Source: Spirosoma taeanense (GTDB lineage: Bacteria > Bacteroidota > Bacteroidia > Cytophagales > Spirosomataceae). From it: a stretch of 64,000 bases of DNA. The DNA is taken from positions 2,170,001 to 2,234,000 of the forward strand of contig NZ_CP053435.1 of the NCBI RefSeq assembly GCF_013127955.1, given 5' to 3'. Shown here one piece after another: positions 58,734 through 64,000 of the stretch. The notes below the pieces were generated by a model that searched no databases, had not been told where the DNA came from, and worked only from the letters and a program-made list of their open reading frames with translations. The position numbers and the translations under genes were made by a program. The first letter of the stretch is position 1; each line of letters opens with the position of its first letter.

Positions 58734-58789
58734 ACGTCAAATAGAAACAGGCCGGAAGAGCGCTCTTCCGGCCTGTTTCTGTTTGACGT
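58734..58789. terminator. long bidirectional terminator hairpin
   Basis: The inner perfect 19-bp arms (58743-58761 and 58762-58780) are continued by outer arms with one mismatch. The stem is about 28 bp between convergent mocR-like and metG genes. Confidence 0.75.
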
Positions 58790-58800
58790 CTATTCGCTGA

Positions 58801-60852
58801 TCAGGATACGGTTCCGCCATTCCAGACAGAATCGTTCGGCGCAATCAGGACCAGTTTACCGTCGCGGTCTTCGGCCATCAAAATCATGCCCTGCGATTCA
58901 TGTCCCATCATTTTGCGCGGAGCCAGGTTGGCCAGGAACGTCACCTGCTTGCCAATGATCTCTTCGGGGGCAAAATGCCTGGCAATGCCGCTCAGAATCT
59001 GGCGACCACCCATACCGTCGTCAACTTTCAGTTTCAGCAGCTTATCGCTCTTGGGAACGCGCTCGGCTTCGGTAATCGTGCCGATGCGAATATCCATTTT
59101 GGCAAAGTCGTCGTAGGAGATTTCATTCCGCAGCGCCGGTATGGTCTTGGTTTCTAACTCGTTCATGCGTTTCGCATCCAGTAATTTCTGAATCTGTTTG
59201 TTGATTTCGTCGTCTTCAATTTTAGCGAATAGCAATTCGCCTTTACCCAGTTCGTGGCCTTCGGTCAGTAGGTCGGGCCGACCCGCGTTCTGCCAGTCGA
59301 GCCGGTCTATGATCGCCAGCTGATCGCACAGTTTCTGGGACGTAAAGGGCAGGAACGGCTCGCACACAATCGCCAGGTTGGCCGTGATCTGCAGAGCAAG
59401 GTTCAGGATGGTGTTGGCCCGTAGCGGATCGGTTTTAACAACCTTCCAGGGTTCGGTTTCGGCCAGGTATTTGTTGCCAAGCCGCGCCAGGTCCATCAAA
59501 TGACTGAGTGCCTCGCGGAACCGGAACTGGTAGATTGCCTGCCCGATGCGGTCGGGAAACAAGGCCAGCTCGTCAAGAACCTGTAGGTCGTAGTCGGTCA
59601 GATCGCCCCGAATGGGTACTTTGTTGTCGCAGAATTTCTGGGTCAGGACAATCGCCCGGTTCACGAAATTGCCAAACACAGCGACCAGTTCGTTGTTATT
59701 CCGGGATTGAAAGTCTTTCCATGTAAACTCGCTGTCCTTTGTTTCGGGCGCGTTGGCGGCCAGCACATAACGCAGAACGTCCTGTTTGCCGGGCAGTTCT
59801 TCCAGATACTCGTGCAGCCAGACCGCCCAGTTGCGGGAGGTACTGATTTTGTCGCCTTCAAGGTTCATAAACTCGTTGGCGGGTACGTTGTCGGCCAGAA
59901 TATAGCTGCCCTCGGCCATCAGCATCGCCGGGAAGATGATGCAGTGGAACACGATGTTGTCCTTGCCGATGAAATGCACCAGTTTGGTGTGCTCATCGCG
60001 CCAGTAGAGTTCCCAGTCGCGGCCCTGCTGCTCGGCCCATTCTTTGGTCATGGAGATATAACCGATGGGCGCGTCGAACCAGACATAAAGCACTTTCCCT
60101 TCGGCATCGGCTAACGGAACCTTGATTCCCCAGTCGAGGTCGCGGGTCATGGCGCGGGGCTTCAGCCCTTCCTTTAACCACGACTGGCACTGCCCGAATA
60201 CGTTTGTTTTCCACTCCGGGTGGCTGTTAACGTAGTCTTCAATACGCGGCTGCATCCGGTCAAGGGGCAGGAACCAGTTTTTGGTTGAGCGCAGGATGGG
60301 TTTCGAACCCGATAGGGTAGAGTGGGGTTCAACGAGTTCCGTAGGGCTCAGAGCTGTTCCGCAGCGTTCACACTGATCGCCATAGGCATTCGGATTACCA
60401 CAGACGGGGCAGGTCCCCACAATGTAGCGGTCGGCCAGAAACTGCCCGGCTACTTCGTCATAATATTGCTCCGTTACCTCCTCGTCGAAGTTCCCGTTGT
60501 TGTACAGGTTCAGGAAAATCTCCTGCGAGGTTTCGTGGTGAATCGGGTTGGAGGTGCGCGAGTAGATATCAAATGAAATTCCGAACTCTTCAAACGCCTG
60601 TTTAATCTGACCGTAGTATTTATCGACGACCTGCTGGGGCGTAATGCCTTCTTTCTTCGCCTTGATAGTGATGGGAACGCCGTGTTCGTCGGTACCGCTG
60701 ATGAAGGCAACGTCCTTGCCCGTCGAGCGGAGGTAGCGAACGTAAATATCGGCGGGCAGATAGCAGCCGGCAATGTGACCAATGTGAATAGGTCCATTGG
60801 CATAAATCAGGGCCGCCGTGACGGTATAGCGTTGTGGGTTTTCTAAAGCCAT
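58801..60852 (-). CDS. metG: methionyl-tRNA synthetase
   Basis: A 683-residue class I synthetase. The HIGH motif is at residues 23-26 (PIHIGHIAG) and the KMSKS loop reads KISTS at 335-339. A zinc knuckle ([18 protein letters not shown]) and a C-terminal tRNA-binding domain ([12 protein letters not shown]) are present, as in dimeric MetRS. I chose the ATG at 60852, since the ten residues before it are not conserved. Confidence 0.97.
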   Translation of the reverse strand: MALENPQRYTVTAALIYANGPIHIGHIAGCYLPADIYVRYLRSTGKDVAFISGTDEHGVPITIKAKKEGITPQQVVDKYYGQIKQAFEEFGISFDIYSRTSNPIHHETSQEIFLNLYNNGNFDEEVTEQYYDEVAGQFLADRYIVGTCPVCGNPNAYGDQCERCGTALSPTELVEPHSTLSGSKPILRSTKNWFLPLDRMQPRIEDYVNSHPEWKTNVFGQCQSWLKEGLKPRAMTRDLDWGIKVPLADAEGKVLYVWFDAPIGYISMTKEWAEQQGRDWELYWRDEHTKLVHFIGKDNIVFHCIIFPAMLMAEGSYILADNVPANEFMNLEGDKISTSRNWAVWLHEYLEELPGKQDVLRYVLAANAPETKDSEFTWKDFQSRNNNELVAVFGNFVNRAIVLTQKFCDNKVPIRGDLTDYDLQVLDELALFPDRIGQAIYQFRFREALSHLMDLARLGNKYLAETEPWKVVKTDPLRANTILNLALQITANLAIVCEPFLPFTSQKLCDQLAIIDRLDWQNAGRPDLLTEGHELGKGELLFAKIEDDEINKQIQKLLDAKRMNELETKTIPALRNEISYDDFAKMDIRIGTITEAERVPKSDKLLKLKVDDGMGGRQILSGIARHFAPEEIIGKQVTFLANLAPRKMMGHESQGMILMAEDRDGKLVLIAPNDSVWNGGTVS

Positions 60853-60870
60853 AATCCAGGAATTGGAGCG

Positions 60871-60878
60871 CAAAATTA
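60871..60878 (-). promoter_or_regulatory. putative -7 box of metG
   Basis: The minus strand reads TAATTTTG, an exact TAnnTTTG, 18 nt before the ATG at 60852. This leaves a very short leader and no room for a riboswitch or T-box. Confidence 0.42.
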
Positions 60879-60994
60879 GCAATTCAGACCCGAACGTTGT
60901 TATGTTTACGCAAACAGTGCCGTTGGATTGCTATGGAGAACACCGGGCCCAATACGAATAATTTCCTGAACTGGATCGAAATCAAAAACTTCAA

Positions 60995-62020
60995 TTGACC
61001 GCATCTTTACCTAAACAGGTTTTTATTACCGGCGCTACCGGATTTATCGGCTCTCATATTGCCCGGCGCTACCTCGACGCAGGTTATCTGGTTTCGACTC
61101 TGAAACGCCCAGATGCCAGTTACGGTATGCTGACCGACGTTGCGAGCCGCCTTACCTGGTATGAAGGCGATGTGCTGGATATTCCTTCCCTCGAAACTGC
61201 CATTCAGCCAAATAGTGACGTGATTCACGCGGCTGCTGTCGTCTCTTTTGTGCCTAAGGACCGGCTGTTGATGGAAAACGTCAACGTGGAAGGGACAGCC
61301 AACGTCGTGAATGTCTGCCTGAACCGGGGCGTTCGTAAGCTGGGGTATGTCAGTTCGGTGGCTTCGCTGGGCAGATCGGCTGCGAAAGGAGCGAAGCCCG
61401 GTGGGCCGATTGTAATTACCGAAACGCAGAAGTGGGAAGATTCACCCAATAATTCAGCCTACGCAAAAACCAAGTACCGGGCCGAACTAGAGGTCTGGCG
61501 CGGAGTAGCCGAAGGGCTTAACGCCATTATGGTCTGCCCTAGCATTGTGCTCGGCGCGGGCGACTGGAGCCGCAGCAGTCTGCAATTAATTAAATACGTC
61601 CACGACGAAAAACCGTTTTACCCGGCGGGGCTGGTCAACTACGTTGATGTGCTGGACGTAGCCGATGCGCTTTACCAGCTTATGCAGTCGGAGGTGACCG
61701 CCGAGCGGTTCATTGTGAACGGGGGCACCATTCCGTACCGATCGTTGTTAGAACAGATAGCTGCCGCGCTTGGCAAGCGCCCGCCCACAAGGCGTGTGTC
61801 GCCCACGCTGACGCGGTTGCTGTGGCCGCTGGAGGCCGCGCGGGCCTGGTTGACGGGCAAGGCCCCGCTCATCACCCGCGAGACAGCGCGGTCGGCAAGT
61901 TCGTCCTATCAGTATGACGGACGCAGAATAGAGCAGGTGCTTGGTTTTCAGTACCGACCGCTGAACGAGACCCTTCGGCGGGTGGCTGATGCGTTCAGAA
62001 CCTCCTCAAACGGTCCGTAA
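60995..62020 (+). CDS. NAD-dependent epimerase/dehydratase family protein
   Basis: A 341-residue extended short-chain dehydrogenase. The NAD-binding motif is TGATGFIGSH (residues about 12-21), the catalytic pair is YAKTK, and the nearby Ser is in YVSSVASLG. It is probably a nucleoside-sugar or terpenoid-type epimerase or reductase. The start is a TTG, since no ATG precedes the Rossmann motif. Confidence 0.88.
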   Translation: MTASLPKQVFITGATGFIGSHIARRYLDAGYLVSTLKRPDASYGMLTDVASRLTWYEGDVLDIPSLETAIQPNSDVIHAAAVVSFVPKDRLLMENVNVEGTANVVNVCLNRGVRKLGYVSSVASLGRSAAKGAKPGGPIVITETQKWEDSPNNSAYAKTKYRAELEVWRGVAEGLNAIMVCPSIVLGAGDWSRSSLQLIKYVHDEKPFYPAGLVNYVDVLDVADALYQLMQSEVTAERFIVNGGTIPYRSLLEQIAAALGKRPPTRRVSPTLTRLLWPLEAARAWLTGKAPLITRETARSASSSYQYDGRRIEQVLGFQYRPLNETLRRVADAFRTSSNGP

Positions 62021-62135
62021 ATTTTCGGATTGGGGGTTGGAGTTCCGCAATTTTGAGTTTATATTTCACTGCCAAAGGATAAACCGCGCCAATGGCCGCG
62101 GCCCCTATCCGCCCCACTTTTTTAGAGGCAATAGC

Positions 62136-63539
62136 ATGGAGCAAGAGTTCGAAGAACGAGAAGGTGATATTAAAGAGTCTATCCGGCGTTTTGAGCAGAT
62201 GCTGGACCAGCAGCAAAGTCAGTTTTTCGACCTGGATGTGTATGAGCAGATGGTTGAACATTACCTCAACCACGGCGATTTAGACAAGGCGTTCAAAGCC
62301 GCCGAGGCCGGTCTGGAAAACTTTCCCTATGCCCTGGAGCTGATGCTCGACAAAGCCCAGATACTGGCTAACTTCCAGCGGTTTGATGAGTCGCTGGACC
62401 TGCTGGAGCGGGCTTCTTTGTTTAACCCCGGTGACCTCGACGTGCCGTTTATGCAGGGCTCCGTGCTGAACATGGCGGGCCGTTATGAGGAATCCATCCA
62501 GGTGCTGGAAGACCTTCTCGACCGCGCCGACGACAAAGATGATATTCTGTTTCAGCTGGGGCAGAGCTATCAGAACTGGGGCAAATATGCCGAAGCGATT
62601 ACGCAGTACAAGAAATCAATTGCGCTGAATATCAACAATGAGAACGCGCTCTATGAACTGGCGTTCTGCCTCGATATAACGGGAGAACTGGAAAACAGCC
62701 TGACGTATTACCAGCAACTGATCGATCAGGAGCCGTATTCGTATAATGCCTGGTACAACATCGGCATTGCCTACAGCAAGCTGGCCCGTTATGCCGAGGC
62801 TGCCGAGGCTTATGATTACGCCGTTATTATCAAGCCTGATTTCGCGTCGGCGCATTTCAACCTGGGAAATACCTATATGAACCTGGGTATGTTCGAGAAG
62901 GCCGAAGGCTGTTATCGCGAAACGCTGAAGTTCGAAGAAGCTACGGCCGATACCTACTGCCACCTGGGCGCCAGTCTGGAAAAACAGGACCGCCTGCCCG
63001 AAGCCATTAAAGAGTACCGGGAAGCCATTAAGCTGGACCAGATGTGGGACGAAGCCTGGTATGGCATCGGCGTTTGTCTGAGCGAATCAGGTAAGTGGTA
63101 CGAAGCCCTGCCGTTCTTGCAGAAAGCGGTGAAGCTGAACGACCAGAACGGCGAGTATTATCTGGCCGTGGCCGAAACCGAGTACAAGATCGGCAACATT
63201 CTGTCGAGTGTTGAAGCGTTTGAGAAGGCCGCCGAAGTAGATGCTCAGAACCCCGACGTGTATCTGACGTGGTCGCTGGTGCCGTTCGATCAGGGCGATT
63301 TCCTGCGGGCAAATGAGATTGTGCAGCTGGGTATCGAAGACATGCCCCGCGAAGCCGATCTGTATTATCGCTCGGCGGTTTACCTGATCCACGCGGGCCA
63401 TTACCGTGAGTCGCTGCTTCAACTGGAAGCGGCTCTATCGCTCGACTACGACGCGCATGTGCAGTTGTTTGAATTTTTCCCGGAACTGGAAAAGCAGAAG
63501 GCTCTGTACAAGATCATTCAGCAATACAAAAAAGACTAA
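62136..63539 (+). CDS. tetratricopeptide repeat protein
   Basis: A 467-residue cytosolic protein built almost entirely of TPR helices from about residue 30 to 440 (for example AWYNIGIAYSKLARYAEAAE and AHFNLGNTYMNLGMFEKAEG). No signal peptide or enzyme domain. It is likely a scaffold for protein contacts. I chose the ATG at 62136, because the frame from 61989 adds a non-conserved lead-in that overlaps the previous gene. Confidence 0.88.
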   Translation: MEQEFEEREGDIKESIRRFEQMLDQQQSQFFDLDVYEQMVEHYLNHGDLDKAFKAAEAGLENFPYALELMLDKAQILANFQRFDESLDLLERASLFNPGDLDVPFMQGSVLNMAGRYEESIQVLEDLLDRADDKDDILFQLGQSYQNWGKYAEAITQYKKSIALNINNENALYELAFCLDITGELENSLTYYQQLIDQEPYSYNAWYNIGIAYSKLARYAEAAEAYDYAVIIKPDFASAHFNLGNTYMNLGMFEKAEGCYRETLKFEEATADTYCHLGASLEKQDRLPEAIKEYREAIKLDQMWDEAWYGIGVCLSESGKWYEALPFLQKAVKLNDQNGEYYLAVAETEYKIGNILSSVEAFEKAAEVDAQNPDVYLTWSLVPFDQGDFLRANEIVQLGIEDMPREADLYYRSAVYLIHAGHYRESLLQLEAALSLDYDAHVQLFEFFPELEKQKALYKIIQQYKKD

Positions 63540-63564
63540 ACCAAGACTATACCACGAAGGTCGG

Positions 63565-63599
63565 AAAGCCGCTCCCAGCTATTGGGAGCGGCTTTTTTG
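63565..63599 (+). terminator. terminator of the TPR protein gene
   Basis: Perfect 13-bp arms (63565-63577 and 63583-63595) and a run of six T. Confidence 0.9.
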
Positions 63600-63677
63600 T
63601 TGGATAAAAACCGCTGAGCAAAACTCCCGGACGGGTACTGTACGCTTTACGCGACTCAGGTTTGATGGGGGGCGGAT

Positions 63678-64000
63678 TTACTGGGATACCGGGTTGGTGC
63701 CAGGTCGTTTCTGGAGTTGGTTACCGATCGATATGGTGCAGGTCAGCGCATGCGTATATTGGAGCGACCGGATGTGCGCTGCATCGTTTTTCCGAATGGT
63801 AAGTATGTTCTGGTATCCTATACTCAGCCTGTAATTCTCGCTCAGCCGCTTACCGAATATGATGGATGATTGAAGCTGATCGAGCCGGGTGTCGCGGCTC
63901 GACAGGTAAGCAAGCGGCTCAATACTACCCTGAACGAATCCGCTTTCGGCGGGTGGACCCTGGCGGGACAGGGGCTGCACCCAGCGAAGGAGTAACCGGT
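63678..64000 (-). CDS. unidentified protein, C-terminal part
   Basis: The frame is open to the window edge on the minus strand, so only the last 107 residues are visible. They alternate polar and hydrophobic residues (RLSENYRLSIGYQNILTI, HALTCTISIGNQL), like the last strands of an outer-membrane beta barrel such as the DUF2490 group. I do not recognise the family with confidence. It ends about 80 nt past the terminator of the convergent TPR gene. Confidence 0.45.
   Translation of the reverse strand, partial: RLLLRWVQPLSRQGPPAESGFVQGSIEPLAYLSSRDTRLDQLQSSIIFGKRLSENYRLSIGYQNILTIRKNDAAHIRSLQYTHALTCTISIGNQLQKRPGTNPVSQ

Overview
The window reads as chromosomal DNA of a Bacteroidota bacterium, most likely a cytophagal close to Spirosoma. 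Three things point there: promoter -7 boxes of the TAnnTTTG type ahead of many genes, almost no Shine-Dalgarno sequences, and protein families typical of the group (GMC oxidoreductase with gluconate-dehydrogenase subunit 3, FAS1 lipoproteins, Tat-exported sugar isomerase-like proteins, AraC/aldo-keto reductase/carboxymuconolactone decarboxylase clusters). The genus is inference. I see no tRNA, rRNA, CRISPR array or insertion sequence.

Layout. 0.2-8.6 kb: tandem DUF421 membrane proteins (the second frameshifted), mutS, a Rad52-type annealing protein, a LolA-like lipoprotein-binding protein, a nucleoside permease, exonuclease III and pseudouridine synthase RluE. 8.7-15.1 kb: a four-gene accessory locus made of an ECF sigma factor, a membrane anti-sigma/TPR protein, a cytosolic subtilisin-like protease and an exported TPR-CHAT (caspase-like) protein. 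This is the best candidate for an undescribed system here. 15.1-26.5 kb: DnaQ-type exonuclease, an acyltransferase broken by an in-frame stop, an S1-domain protein, a Tat-exported isomerase-like protein, RlmI, pyruvate dehydrogenase E2, thioredoxin, sterol desaturase-like protein, thioesterase and serine hydrolase. 27.2-28.3 kb: a solitary, AT-richer PD-(D/E)XK nuclease. 28.5-41 kb: two-gene GMC dehydrogenase, dnaE, a FAS1 lipoprotein, polA and an M20 peptidase. 41.2-44 kb: a two-subunit molybdenum hydroxylase. 44.1-54.6 kb: two related AraC-regulated clusters with four aldo/keto reductases (one frameshifted), carboxymuconolactone decarboxylase and cupin proteins. 54.9-64 kb: universal stress protein, cupin, GNAT, a divergent PNPOx/MocR pair, metG, an NAD-dependent epimerase, a TPR protein and the end of an unidentified gene running off the window.

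Replication and repair genes are frequent (mutS, rad52-like, xth, dnaQ-like, dnaE, polA) but scattered, so they do not form one operon. Three genes (second DUF421, acyltransferase, one aldo/keto reductase) are each interrupted by a single lesion. Sequence error and real decay cannot be told apart from this sequence alone. Many convergent pairs share strong perfect hairpins that look like bidirectional terminators.
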